Counted from the stretch's first letter, positions 23,626 to 35,172 are shown. The stretch is DNA of 64,000 nt from Okapia johnstoni (GCA_024291935.2 CM044318.1:85017501-85081500), one strand, 5' to 3'. Numbers and translations are program-made. Notes: generated from the sequence alone by a model not told the origin.

Positions 23626-24249
23626 GTATGAATGTGTGAATTAACAAACAGCACGCAGCTGAAAAAGTAAATATTGTATTTCATTTTCCAGAATCCCCAC
23701 CCCCACAAAACAAGGTAACTTTGAAAGCTAAGAGTAATGGGGAAGAATCTGCACTTTCACGCACCTACATATACTACATGTGCATCACAGGCAGCAAACT
23801 GTGTGACTCCAGAAAACCCAGATGACCACAGCTGGACAAAGAACCTGGACTAAAAATGCAAGTCATGAGATAAGTAAGAAAACAAGAGATGTCAGAAGAA
23901 CGCCAGAGGGATAGATTATCCAATGCCTGGCGCAAAATTCTTTGTCAACTATGTAAAAACAGTCTAGATCTTTATATAATATCTCGCAAAAAATAAATTC
24001 CAAATAAAAATAAAAAGTAAATGAAAAATAACAAGGACAAGTAAGAAACATACATGGTTTTTAGAAGTACGCAAGTTTAGTGTGTGAAAGGCTTTTCCGA
24101 GCACAAGACCTAAAGAAGGAAGCAGAAGAATTATTAAAAGGAAGTCAAAATAAAAATGAAAAAAACTGCTAGGGGAAGAAATGCCTAATATTAACACAAA
24201 GTCAAAATGGAGACCATTTGGGAGAAAATGTTCGCTAAATATAGGATTG

Positions 24250-24373
24250 TGTGTGCTAAGTCACTCAGTCGTGTCCGACTCTTTGCGACCCCATGAACTG
24301 TAGCCCGCCAGGCTCCTCTGTCCATGAGGTTCTTCAGGCAAGAAAACTGGAGTGGGTTGCCATTTCCTTCTAG
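24250..24373 (-). mobile_element. Bov-A SINE (single unit)
   Basis: 'taagtcactcagtcgtgtcc' to 'agtgggttgccatttccttc', one antisense Bov-A unit without the tRNA head. Confidence 0.9.
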
Positions 24374-24707
24374 CTCGTGGTTATTGGCCTTAAGATAAAA
24401 AGAACTCTTGAAAATCAATAGATAAAAGATAGTAGAAAACCTGGCAAGGTGACTCACCAAAGAGAAATGAGAACGGGTGACAACATTCTGAAGCAGTGAA
24501 TAAGCTCACCCAGCATCACAGGCGTCCAACCCGCCAGGGCTCTTCCTGTGTCTCTGTGGTCACTCTGGCAGGCTTTCGTCTGTTCTGTTTTCTTTTGCTT
24601 TTTACTGATGGTATCAGGTCCTCATTAACCTGGTCCGGGGGAAGCACCTTTCTCTTGTTGTTAGCTAGAACTTTCTAGAAGGAAATTTGGCAATGTGTGT
24701 CAAGTTT

Positions 24708-24905
24708 GGGGCTTCCCAGGTGGTGGAGTGGTAAAGAACCCACCTGCCAATGCAGGAGATGCAGGTTCAGTTCCTGAGTCAGGAAGGTCCCCTGGAGGAG
24801 GGCATGGCAACCCATGACAGTACTCTTGCTGCAGAATTCCATAGACAGAGGAGCCTGGTTATGGTCCACAGGATTGAAAAGGATCGGGCAGGACTGAGCA
24901 CACAC
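24708..24905 (+). mobile_element. Bov-tA SINE
   Basis: 'ggggcttcccaggtggtgga' head, 'ctgccaatgcaggagatgca', 'ccctggaggagggcatggca', with a diverged 3' end. Confidence 0.9.
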
Positions 24906-25510
24906 ACAAAGTTTATTTAAAACATGCATGATCTTTGATATTGTAACTCCATTCCTAGGAATTTTTCTGAAGGAAAACTAAATAAATGCAACGCTTATGT
25001 TTTTAAGTTCATACAGTAAGCAATTAGGTTCAACACAGTATTATTTACAAAAATCAGAAACTTTTATCCTAAGAGCGAGGGCCACAACACCCACCTCTCA
25101 GAAATCCTGCGATTTCTGACAAAACACAGAACCTGGCACGGAGCTGGTTTGTCTTAAATTATCATCCTTGTTGTTGTTGTTAAGCCATACGTTGAAATGC
25201 CAGGTGTCATTAAGAAAGATGTCGGAGAAATACATGTATTCACCTGGGAAAACTTGAGATACAGTAAATGTGGGAAAAGTTAGCTACAAAACAACAATTA
25301 CAGGAAAATCCTATTTTTGAAAAAAGTATACATGAGTATGTATCATAAACATTCTGCAAGGAAATAAACAAAATGTTAGTAGCACCCACCTATGGATTCT
25401 AGGACGATACAGTGATTCTTTTATTCATAATTCTCTTTATTTTCTTCATCTACAGTGATTATGTATTTCTAGGGCAATAAAACAAAGTATTTTAACTAGG
25501 AAGACTATGT

Positions 25511-26767
25511 AGGTACAAATGAAATATTGTGACACAGTGGAAAGTGAGAAAATGTCCCAACTGGCATATACACTGATTTCAACCTGGTAAAAACACCCAT
25601 GCACGTGGAGGAGGGCTGGAGGTCTGCGAGGGAAAATGAGCAAAGCTGGACTGTGGGATGCGGGAACCTCCTCATCGAAGGGGAGAGGGGCTCGTGCCCT
25701 GTACCCTGAACTTTGCAAGCTTCTGCTCTGACCCCGCAGCTGCTCAGAAGACATGAGGTCACGAGTTCCGCGGGGTATACACTCACCTGGAGTTCATGGT
25801 CCCTGGTTGACCCCAGCCCATCTCCCCTGTGACATGTGCTGTTGAAGACACGTCCACTCAGAGGCTCCAAGGCTGGCCTGGTGGCCACTGTGGGTGAGTG
25901 CGAGGGGACAGGGCTTGTGTGCAACGTCCTCAAAGTGTGAGAGGTGGTCAGAGGTACAGAGAGAGACACGTGGTCCGAGGCCACGGGCCAGCTCTCCTGC
26001 TGCCACGCACAGACAGGGACACCGAGGAGCCCCGCTCCTAATTTGAAACTCCAGCCTCCCTTCCAGGGAGCCATGGAGCCATCCTCACCCACAGAGGGGG
26101 AGCCGCAGCACCTACCTGGCAGATTGGTTAGTTGCATCAGCGCCTTTTCATGGTGACTCCATGTGACCCTTGCTCAGGACATAAAAGGTCAGGGCTGGTC
26201 TTGGGTGGCGAGGCTATCGCTTCTATGGCTGTTGCTGTTATTGAAGTTTTATTTTCTTTGCTATCGTTGCAAGTGGCCGTTTTTGTTACAAAAATTAAAG
26301 ATAAGGAAATGTCAGCCAAATGGTCCATTTCCCTTAGACTGAGGCTTGTGACGACCTACTGGGGGTCCTGTCCACACTCCCGTTGGTCCACAGGCCGGGC
26401 ACCTGTCTTTTCCACCTCCTGGCCCGTGGTCAGTCTCTTTCCCCACCCACCCGTCCCATCCCTGTGTCGGCTCCCCAGATCCAGAGGCCTTCACCGGCCT
26501 GGCTTCACAGCTCCCACAGTTCTGCATGTCTTGGTCCAGCCTGCATCCTGGAAGCTTGGAATTCCCACATCCTTTGCCTCTTGTCCCAGTAGTCTGGGGG
26601 TTTTTCCAGCAAGATCTGCACTTGTGTCCTGGGCAGAGGCCTCTGCTGACCCTTGGCTTGTGGGTCTAAACAGTCCACCTCTGCTGCCCCTGTCTCCAGG
26701 CAGGGCAAGGTTCAGACTCGAAGTCCATCTAACAGGTGGCATCCCTTCAGGACAGTCCCTCCTTCTT

Positions 26768-26769
<2 letters not shown>
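25511..26769. other. Unique sequence, no gene supported
   Basis: Long chance frames occur here (25,505-26,137 minus, 210 codons; 26,132-26,851 plus, 239 codons). The latter runs through the CA microsatellite, giving a Thr-His tract. No domain is recognised. Confidence 0.35.

Positions 26770-26812
<43 letters not shown>
26770..26812. repeat. (CA)n microsatellite, uninterrupted
   Basis: 43 bases of perfect CA dinucleotide, long enough to be length-variable between individuals. Confidence 0.95.
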
Positions 26813-26814
<2 letters not shown>

Positions 26815-27510
26815 AGAAACGAGCTGCCGTCCCTGGTTTGCATTGGCATGACTGGCTCTTTCAGGCTGGCAGTTGCTCTTCAGGGAGAGTAACTGTGATG
26901 GACAGGACCCCAGGGGCGCCGGCTGGACCTTCAAACCAGATCGAGCTCCTCCTGTCTGAACAGAGGGGCTAGGACCCGAGGGCTCAGGGTGCACCCAGTG
27001 ACGTGGACTTACAAGCACAGGGTATGAAATAGAAGTGGCTGGAGAAACAGTGGATGAATTCAGTCTGCGGTTCAGGCTCAAGAGGACAGGAGGCCAGCTC
27101 AGTGTTAAAATGCCAAAGACCAGCCTGACCCTCTTCTGTCCCACGTGTGGACACAGATGCTCCCTTCTCTGGCTTCAGACACACAGTGACCCTTACTCAG
27201 GTTTTAACCTGGAGAGGATTCAGGGGTTCATAAATCTGGATGGGAAAAATTACTGAGATGTGACATATCTTTAATTCTGAATGCAGGCAGCAAACCATGG
27301 TGCTTTCAGGGGTAAGGACAGAAATCAGGAGAAGCTTTGAGATATCTGCTACAAACACAATGCAACATGAAATGTCAGTCGTTTTCAGCATCCCTTCTAC
27401 AGAGAGCATTGATTACCCCTCCCCAGACCAGGTCACTAGTGTGTTAAAGAATCAAGCATCACACAGTTACTCTAGTGTCTGTAATTTTTTTTCTAATACC
27501 TGAGAACTTA
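26813..27510. other. Unique sequence, no gene seen
   Basis: No repeat or coding frame recognised. Confidence 0.35.
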
Positions 27511-27514
27511 ATTT

Positions 27515-27778
27515 CAGTTATTCTTTGGTGGCTCGGAGGGTAAAGAATCTGTCTTTACCTGCAATGCAGGAGACCTGGGTTCAAGCTCTGGGTTGGGAAG
27601 ATCCCCCGGAGAAGGGAATGGCTACCCACTCCAGGATTCTTGCCTGGAGAATCCCATGGACAGAGGAGTCTGGGTGTTTCCTATGACCAGTGCGTTCTCT
27701 TGGCAAAACTCTGTTTTTACAGTCCACAGGGTCACAAAGAGTCGGACACGTCTGAGCAACTAACACTTTCACTTTCAA
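27515..27778 (+). mobile_element. Bov-tA SINE carrying a 45-bp foreign insert
   Basis: The head and body are typical ('tgcaatgcaggagacctggg', 'tcttgcctggagaatcccat', 'aaagagtcggacacgtc'). After 'cagaggagtctgg' the usual six or so bases are replaced by about 45 bases (27,674-27,718), and the SINE then resumes with 'acagtccacagggtc'. On the minus strand the insert encodes EFCQENALVIGNT, which looks like the endonuclease domain of a ruminant LINE. Confidence 0.88.
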
Positions 27779-28621
27779 CAATATTTGCCTTCATTTCATA
27801 GATTTTTAAATAAATTGTTTCAGAAGGGGGTCCTGAGGTCATGCCAAATGCCAAAGGGGTCCGAAGAAGAGAAAATGCCCAAGCCCTGGCCTCCTGCCCC
27901 CACAAAGATGGCATGAGCTTAATGCCCCATTAGTCGGTACCATCAGGTTGCAAACTAGGCAAAATAGATCTTTTCCAAGGGAACCAGTCCTCGTTTCAGA
28001 CCTCCTAGCTTCCTAAATTTAAGTGGCAACTTCAAGTTTGTTCCAGCACTTGGTGCCAGGAATGCAAGATGAAAGAGAGCCATGGACTGGAGCCAACCAC
28101 AACCCAGCCTCTGAGCCAGGAGAAGGAATAGACAAAGCTGGAAAATAAGCAGAGGGCTTTGTTATTATGGTAACTTTGGCTGGTGTAAGTAAACGCAGGC
28201 TTTTAAATGCTCAGGGTCACACAGAAGCAAAGATCTGGGGCCTATTTGTTTGGGAGCCAAGGATATGGGGGAGAACCCGCCAGGATCATAATTCTGGCTG
28301 GCACCGTGGGGTAATGACCCAGAACTGGTTTGTTTTGATAGCTAAAACTCAAGGCAGATAACTGAGATGCTGCACTGTTAAAACCAGACTGGCTTCTCAG
28401 ATGAGCCCAGGACCAAAGGCACCAGTTGCTTGAGGACATCACTTTCTCTTTCTCTCCCACATGGGAAGCATTAAGCACAGGGATTTACCCAGAAGCATCC
28501 TAGAATAGAGGTTGGCCAGTCAAAGGAGAAGATAAGGCCACTGGGTGGCTGTGAAAGCCAGCACACATCTGGCTGGCAATCCTGCCAAGTGCCCGTCTAA
28601 GCCAGAACCCGTGTGTTAGGA
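27779..28621. other. Unique sequence, no gene seen
   Basis: No repeat or coding frame recognised. Confidence 0.35.
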
Positions 28622-28799
28622 AAGACTGGAGGCAAAGGGAGAAGGAGGCGGCAGAGGATGAGATGGTTAGATAGCATCACTGACTCAATGAACAGGAAGT
28701 TGAATGAAGTCTGGGAGATAGTGGAGAGCATAGTAGCCTGGCGTGTTGCAGTCCATGGGGTTGCAAGGAGTTGGTTACAACTTAGCGTCTGAACAACAA
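28622..28799 (+). mobile_element. BovB LINE 3' end fragment
   Basis: 'gcagaggatgagatggttag', 'gcctggcgtgttgcagtcca' and the terminal 'gtctgaacaac' follow the BovB tail, about 180 bp. Confidence 0.85.
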
Positions 28800-28937
28800 A
28801 ATGTGCCCAGTATCCCGCGTGTCTCCAGATCCAGTTCCTCTGAGGGGAAATTCTTGCAATTCACCTTTCTTTCTCCAAGATAGAGGCTATGACACCCACA
28901 TGACTGGCTTCTGTTTGAGAGACGAATGTAACCCCTG

Positions 28938-29212
28938 TTGTTGCTGCTGCTGCTAAGTCGCTTCAGTCGTGCCCGACTCTGTGACCCCATAGACGGTAGC
29001 CCACCAGGCTTGGCCATCCCTGGGATTCTCCAGGCAAGAACACTGGAGTGGGTTGCCATTTCCTTCTCCAATGAGTGAAAGTGAAAATTAAGAGTGAAGT
29101 CGCTCAGTTGTGTCTGACTCTTAGCGACCCCATGGACTGCAGCCTACCAGGCTTCTCCGTCCATGGGATTTTCCAGGCAAGAGTACTGGAGTGGGGTGCC
29201 ATTGCCTTCTCC
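28938..29212 (-). mobile_element. Bov-A2 SINE
   Basis: Two antisense Bov-A units in tandem with the diagnostic linker 'agtgaaagtgaaaatta' between them, preceded by a short (TGC)n run. This is a typical ruminant Bov-A2. Confidence 0.95.
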
Positions 29213-29376
29213 TAACTAGGCATTTTTAAGGATATTGAAGGATACTTCCATCAGTAACACAAAATGCATAGGAAAGCAAACAGGATGCAACCATCTCTCA
29301 GCTATCAAGCACCAGAGCAAATCCAGTTCATGCTTCCCCAAGAACATCCCAAGTCCAGTGGTAGCCGCCCAGAATT

Positions 29377-29600
29377 GTGTGTGTGTGCACTCAGTTGTGT
29401 CTTACTCTTTGCAGCCCCATGGACTGTAGGCCACCACGCTCCTCTGCCCGTGGAATTTTCCAGGCAAGAATACTGGAATGGGTTGCCATTTCCCACTCCA
29501 GGGGATTTTCCCAATCCAGGGATCGAACCTGTGTCTCTGTCTCTTGCATCTCCTGCATTGGAAGGTGGATTTTTAACCACTCTGCCATTTGGGAAACCCC
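29377..29600 (-). mobile_element. Bov-tA SINE
   Basis: 'ctcagttgtgtcttactctt' to the tRNA-like head 'ctgccatttgggaaaccc'. The frames of about 90-140 codons over it are SINE translations. Confidence 0.92.
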
Positions 29601-30322
29601 CATACTATGCTTGATCTTAACCAAAATGCCAAGTAGTGATTGAGTGCAGAATTGAGCATGAAGCACAACTTTAGGGGGCTTTAGGGAAACCCTTACAGAG
29701 AAGTGACTCTTTCTGGCAATGAGAGAGGACTCCACTATTGAGAACAACTCTAAAACCTGGATAGAAAAAAATTCTGCTTGAGGACATTGGAAACCAATCA
29801 AGACAGCCAAGACTTGAGAGTTTGAAATCTCAGAGGGAAGGGGAAAGCACTGGGGTGAGTCTTCTGTTCACTGATGCTTTTTTTCCCACTGGGGTATTTG
29901 CCAATTTACAGCATAGGAAATAGAGTTGAAAGGAAAAGTGTAGCCCAGAAAAGTCTCACTGGGCTGAGAAGACAACAGTTGGAATGCAGCACAACCAGAA
30001 AATGAGAGGCCAGGATTCTAGTGTAAAAGAAACCCCAAGAGAAGACAGCCCTGGTATTCCGCACCCAGTTCTCCCCAGGGCGCTTGTCAGCACTGAGCAG
30101 TGAATGCGAACACGGGGCAAAGGAGGAGACGCTGAGAGGGAAGCAGCTGCTAAGAGGCTTAAAAGCTAAGCAGGGATTTTGGCAGATGCAGAGTCCTGGA
30201 GAGACAAAAATTGAAGTTCAGAGCTCACTAAGGAGGGGCAGGCGCATGGTAAGCACTTCAGGTTCTCAGCTGAAATTCCTGAAACACTACAGCCCAGGAA
30301 TAGGGCAAACCATGAACAGAAA
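29601..30322. other. Unassigned sequence upstream of the large L1
   Basis: No SINE is present. It may be the diverged 5' UTR of the large L1 to its right, but I could not confirm this. Confidence 0.3.
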
Positions 30323-30394
30323 TGCGGGAGACAGTGGAGGACAGGAAGCCTGGCCTGCTGTGGTCCTTGGGGTCGCAAAGAATTGGACACGACT
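30323..30394 (+). mobile_element. BovB LINE 3' tail
   Basis: 'gggagacagtggaggacagg' to 'gaattggacacgactta' is the last ~70 bases of BovB. Confidence 0.75.
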
Positions 30395-30409
30395 TAGCCT
30401 CAGTAGATC

Positions 30410-30525
30410 CCCTGGAAGACTGGAAAGGCTACCCACTCCAGTATTCTGGCCTGGAGAATTCCATAGACTGTGTAGTCCATGGAGTCACAAAGAGTTGGAC
30501 ATGACTGAGCGACTTTCACTTTCAC
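30410..30525 (+). mobile_element. Bov-A type SINE with target-site duplication
   Basis: 'ggctacccactccagtattc' to 'gagcgactttcactttcac'. It is flanked by 'tagcctcagtagatc' (30,395-30,409) and 'tagcctcaatagatc' (30,526-30,540), a 15-bp target-site duplication with one mismatch. It therefore inserted just behind the BovB tail and is younger than it. Confidence 0.88.
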
Positions 30526-31267
30526 TAGCCTCAATAGATCACCCCTTTCACCAATGGAAAACCAGACTAGATGAGGTCAAGGTCATCTTCCCTACTCCAT
30601 CCCCCGAAGAAGTAAAAGACAACATCATCCAGTGGCCGTATATTATCATATGGAGTCTTGACATCCAAATAAAAACTTACCACGTGAGACATGCAATAGG
30701 AATAAATCATAAAAATCAAGAGAAACAATTGAAGATAGGACCAGGCTCACAGGTGATTCAGATATGAACTGTAGTTAAAATGAACATGTTTAAGAAAATT
30801 AATGAAAAGAGAGAATTTTGTCAGAAAACTGGAATCGATAAAGAATCATAGTGAAAGACAATATGTAACTTGAGAATTTAGTCAATTGATTTCATGAAAG
30901 TTAGACACAGAAGAAGAGATGGTAAGTGAAATAATGACAGATCAATGTGAAAGATCCCAAACTGGCCCAGGAAAGCCTAAGCGATACATGAAGACGGGGT
31001 AAAGAAATCTAACATACGGTAACTGGAAAGGTTAGATAAAAGCATCATTGGAAGAGATAGTGGGTGAGATTTTTTTCCAACTCTGACAGAAGAATTTCAA
31101 GAGACTCTACAAAGTCCCTGAAAGGATAAATGTAAAAAGGATAAATACAGTTTCGATTTTCATACCAAAACTGAAAACCAAAGACAGGGAAAAAATTAAC
31201 GGCAGCCACAACCAAGGATAAATAAAGGAAAAGTGATAATAGACTACTACGCTTTCAAGATGAATGA

Positions 31268-31480
31268 AGAAAGCCAGAAGACAACGGAGAGAAATCCTTG
31301 AAATGCTAGAAGAAAGTAATAGCTGCTTTAGGAATTTATCCTCATTGAAGTATCTTTTAAAAACAAAGAACACATAAAGTTTGAAAAATGAGAATATGTA
31401 TTTATAGCACACCCATTCTAAAAGAAACATTAAAGCAGATTATTAAGGTACAAAGAAAATGGTAATGAGTAGGTTCACAG
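31268..31480 (+). repeat. Inverted repeat, left arm (213 bp)
   Basis: This L1-derived segment recurs as its reverse complement at 32,065-32,277, with the same length and roughly a dozen mismatches by eye. The 584-bp loop holds an L1 reverse-transcriptase fragment, a Bov-tA and a CHR SINE. Confidence 0.85.
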
Positions 31481-31711
31481 AGGTGCTTAAAGAAGCGAAG
31501 ACGTTAGAAAGGCTTCTACAGCAAGCATTACTCTCAAGTGGTGAAAAGCTAAAAGCTTTTCCTCTAACACCAGTAAAAACCCAAAGATACCTACTCTCAC
31601 TACTTTTATTCAACATAGATTTGGAACTCTTATCCAGAGGAATTAGGCAAGGAAAATAAATAAAAGGTGTTCGTGTTAAAAAGAAGAAGTAAAGCTCACC
31701 ATTGGCAGATG

Positions 31712-31926
31712 CATGCACGCACACTTCAGCCATGTCCAACTCTGCTACCCCCTGGGACTGTAGCCCAACAGGTTCCTCTGTCCATGGGATTCTCCAGGCA
31801 AGAATACTGGAGTGAGTTGCCATTTCTTCCTTCAGGGGATCTTCCTGGCCCAGGGATTGAAGCCACATCTCTCATGTCTCCTGCATTGGCAGACAGATTC
31901 TTTACCACTAGCACTACCTGGGAAGC
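31712..31926 (-). mobile_element. Bov-tA SINE
   Basis: 'acttcagccatgtccaactc' to the tRNA-like head near 'accactagcactacctggga'. It interrupts the L1 reverse-transcriptase fragment. Confidence 0.9.
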
Positions 31927-31937
31927 TTAACATATGT

Positions 31938-32066
31938 ATCTATTTATTTGGCTGTGGTGGGTCTTAGTTGCGGCAGGCAAGATCTACTTCCCTGACCTGG
32001 GATCAAACCCATGCCCCCTGCGTTGGGATCTCAGAGTCTTAACCACTGGACCACTGAGAAGTCCCT
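31938..32066 (-). mobile_element. CHR-type tRNA-derived SINE
   Basis: 'tatttatttggctgtggtgg', 'cctgacctgggatcaaaccc' and 'cttaaccactggaccactga' ending 'gaagtccct' match the cetartiodactyl CHR SINE in antisense (tRNA-like head at the right). Older than Bov-tA. Confidence 0.85.
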
Positions 32067-32277
32067 GTGAATCTACTCATTATCATTTTCTTTGTACCTT
32101 AATAATCTGCTTTAATGTTTCTTTTAGTATGTGTGTACTATAAATACATATTCTTAGTTTTCAAACTTCATGTGTTCTTTATTTTTAAAAGATACTTCAT
32201 TGAGAATAAATTCCTAAAGCAGCTATTACTTTCTTCTAGCATTTAAAAGATTTCTCTCCGTTGTCTTCTGGCTTTCT
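32065..32277 (-). repeat. Inverted repeat, right arm (213 bp)
   Basis: Reverse complement of 31,268-31,480. Its left end overlaps the last two bases of the CHR SINE. Its right end lies about ten bases before the L1 reverse-transcriptase fragment resumes. Confidence 0.85.
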
Positions 32278-33707
32278 GGTTTATAGGTGACACCACCAAA
32301 AGCCACCACAAAAAGCTATTAGGACTAATTCATGAATTCAGTAAAGTTGCAGGATACAAAATTAAGATAGAGAAATCTGTATGTACTATACAGTATTTTT
32401 ATAAACTAATAACAAACCATAAGAATGAGACATTAAGAAAACAATAGCACTTATACTGACACCAAAAAGAATAAAATACCTAGGAATAAATTTAACCTAG
32501 GAGGTAAAAGACTTAAACACTGTCAAGTAAAAGACATTGATGAAAGAAATCAAAGAAAGACATAAGTAAATGGAAAGAACTTCCACACTCATAAATCAGA
32601 AGAATTAATACTGTGAAAATATCCATACAGCTCAAAGAAATAAACAGAACAAGCATAATCAAAATGTTTTAAAGTCTTTGCATTATTGGAAAAAATGATA
32701 AAAGGTTTAATCTGAGTTGACTTTAATAAGCTAAGAATATGAAAGTCACCCAGAGACCCACCAAAAATAATAACCATGGGAAAAAAATAAAAGAGCAGAT
32801 AACCAGTAATCTGATAGAGAGTAAAAACTTAAAGAATAAATAATGTTTTTATTCTTGGCATCAGGCTAGAGAAAATAGAGGAAACAAGTAAAAGCTAAAG
32901 AATAAAACTTCAAATAGAATCCCTACACCAAAGTTTACATTAGACATGAATGAAGTAAATACACCAATTCAAAGACTCATATACTCTTTTAAATGAATTT
33001 TTTAAAGCCTAACTACACGCTGCTCAAATATGCTAGATGTTGCTTGCTCTATTAGTAAGGACACAGTCAAGTTCAGAGGAAAAGAATGAAAGTGCAGATC
33101 TCATGCAAATATCAACCCCCAAAAGACCGCAGTACCTATGTTCATATCAGACAAAGTTGACTCTAACACAAGACATGTTATTAGAAATAAAGAGAGATCT
33201 TATAGTGATGAAAGGGAAAGTTCAACAACAAGATAAAATAATTCTAAATGTGTTCTACCTAATAAAATAGCCTCAAAATATATAAAGCAAACACAACAGA
33301 AGTAAAAGTAAAACCATAGAAATCCGCAAATTTACTTGGAGATTTTAATACTGTTCTCTCAGTGGAAGATAGAATAAGCAGAAAAAATAAAACCAGTAAG
33401 TCTATGGAAGAAGTAAAAGCCACAGTTTACAAACTGGACCTGTTTGACATACATAGTGTACTACACCCAATAACCGCAGAATACATGTTCTTAACAAACT
33501 CACACAAAACATTTCTTAGAATATATGTTGGATTATAAAACAAGTCTCAATATCATATGTTCTATGATCAGAGTGGGATTGAGCTCAAAATCAATAACTA
33601 AAAGATAACCAAAAATTCCTTCCTAATTATTTGGAAATTAACCAACACAATTCTAAATAATGTGCAATAAAAGAAGAAATCATAATGAAAATTAGAACAA
33701 ATTTTTA

Positions 33708-33930
33708 ATTAATTTTTATTGGAGTACAGTTGCTTTACAATGTTGTGTAGTTTCTGCTGTACGGCAGAGTGAATCAGTTATGTATAAACATATATCCCCT
33801 TTTTTTTAAGATTTCCTCCCTATTTAGGGCACCACATAGTACTGAATAGAGTTTCCTAGCTATACAATAGGTTCTGATTCGTTGTCTATTTTATACATAG
33901 TAGTATATATATATATATAAATCCAAGACT
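33708..33930 (-). mobile_element. Antisense L1 3' end, nested
   Basis: 'tttttattggagtacagttg', 'tttacaatgttgtgtag' and 'agagtgaatcagttatgtat' are the antisense L1 3' UTR common in artiodactyls. It ends in a (TA)n run at 33,905-33,920. It interrupts the ORF2 part of the large L1. Confidence 0.75.
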
Positions 33931-34175
33931 GAATAATAATGCAAACAAGTTTTACTGAAATTTTCAGATAAAGTAGTACCTAGAAAGAAATGTATACCCT
34001 TAGATGCACATTTTGGACATGTGTAAAGGCTGCAAAATTATGATCTAAGCCAAATGCCCTTTAACTTTTTGGTCTCAAGACTATTTCATAGTCTTAAAAA
34101 TCATTGAGGACCCCAAACAATTCTTGCTTATGTGAATAATATCAATCCTTATTTATCATATTCTAAGTTAATACT

Positions 34176-34444
34176 GCTATTGCTACTGCTACTGCTAAGT
34201 CACCTCAGTCGTGTCCGACTCTGTGCGACCCAATAGATGGCAGCCTAGCAGGCTCCGCTGTCCCTGGGATTCTCCAGGCAAGAACACTGGAGTGGGTTGA
34301 CATTTCCTTCTCCAGTGCATGAAAGTGAAAAGTGAAAGTGAAGTCGCTCAGTCATGTCCTGCTCTTAGCGACCCCATGGACTGCAGCCTACCAGGCTCCT
34401 CCATCCATGGGATTTTCCAGGCAAGAGTACTGGAGTGGGGTGCC
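34176..34444 (-). mobile_element. Bov-A2 SINE with target-site duplication
   Basis: Two antisense Bov-A units with the 'gaaagtgaaaagtgaaagtg' linker. Bounded by a perfect 9-bp repeat 'gttaatact' (34,167-34,175 and 34,445-34,453). Confidence 0.95.
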
Positions 34445-34952
34445 GTTAATACTAGGCTTTTAAAATCTTTTTATTAATTCTTTTTGAGTAACGATAATGA
34501 ATCCATGATAAATTAATGTTGACAGCATCATTTTATAAAAAAAATTGTCTAAAGTAAAATATTAAGTGGAAAGTTTGGCATTGTTTCGCATTTTTGAAAA
34601 TTTCTGTAATGCCTAGCTTAGTGGAAAACAGCTTTATTCTCATATTTGCAGCTGTATTCAATCTGTCTTGATATTTTGTTTTGGGTGAAGTACATAAAGA
34701 AAATTTATCTTCACATAGCTGTGTAGTTGGATAAAGGAATATTTTAATAGCTTTGGCAGGTAATTGTGTAGGTCTTTGATACTTTGATACTACACCAAAA
34801 TTTGTCAGGTGTAATTTCTTAAAGGTTAATTGCAATGTGAAATCCGATGTGCATGCATTTTCTCTACTCTGTTACACTAGAATCCATGTCTGTCTTACAC
34901 ACTGAGTGGATCTTTCACTCACACGTAATTTCATAACATTATACGATAATCA

Positions 34953-35172
34953 GTAGCTTCCCAAGTGGCACTAGCGGTAAAGAACCCAGCTGACAATGCA
35001 GGTTAGACATAAGAGGAGTGGGGTAGATCTCTGGGTTGGGGAGACCCCCTGGAGGAGGGCACGGCAACCCACTCCAGTATTCTTGCCTAGAGAATCCCAT
35101 AGGCAGAGGAGCCTGGCAGGCTACAGTCCATGGGGTCACAGTGTCGGACACGACTGAAGCAACTTAGCGTGA
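34953..35172 (+). mobile_element. Bov-tA SINE
   Basis: 'agcttcccaagtggcactag' head, 'ctgacaatgcaggttag', 'ggcaacccactccagtattc', 'gtcggacacgactgaagc'. It has a small internal insertion in the tRNA-like half. Confidence 0.9.

Larger units (their letters stand above)
23820..25510 (+). mobile_element. Old L1 3' region with two SINE insertions
   Basis: Landmarks of an L1 ORF2 end and 3' UTR in sense appear in the right order: 'gggagaaaatgttcgctaaa', 'agaaggaaatttggcaatg', 'taactccattcctaggaatt', 'aaacttgagatacagtaaat' and 'attttcttcatctacagtga'. The element is diverged and has no intact frame. It is interrupted by Bov-A (24,250-24,373) and Bov-tA (24,708-24,905). The left boundary is approximate. 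Confidence 0.65.
31481..32711 (+). mobile_element. Displaced L1 ORF2 (reverse transcriptase) fragment
   Basis: 31,490-31,712 ('gtggtgaaaagctaaaagct', 'ttattcaacatagatttgg') and 32,288-32,700 ('aataaaatacctaggaataa', 'agtaaagttgcaggatacaa') are two halves of an L1 reverse-transcriptase segment. In L1 this segment lies downstream of the endonuclease, yet here it precedes the endonuclease at 32,930-33,700. It must come from a second L1 copy or a rearrangement. Bov-tA, CHR and the inverted arm split it. Confidence 0.6.

Noticed and set aside
26132..26851. 239-codon plus-strand open frame
   Set aside because: It runs through the CA microsatellite (Thr-His tract), no domain is recognised, and comparable frames lie on the opposite strand.
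30084..30767. 227-codon plus-strand open frame
   Set aside because: Much of it is the BovB tail, a Bov-A SINE and L1 sequence, so it is a composite of repeats.
32065..32277. Reading the inverted arm as an L1 twin-priming inversion
   Set aside because: Twin priming inverts a segment once. Here the same segment is present in both orientations, so a duplication is required.
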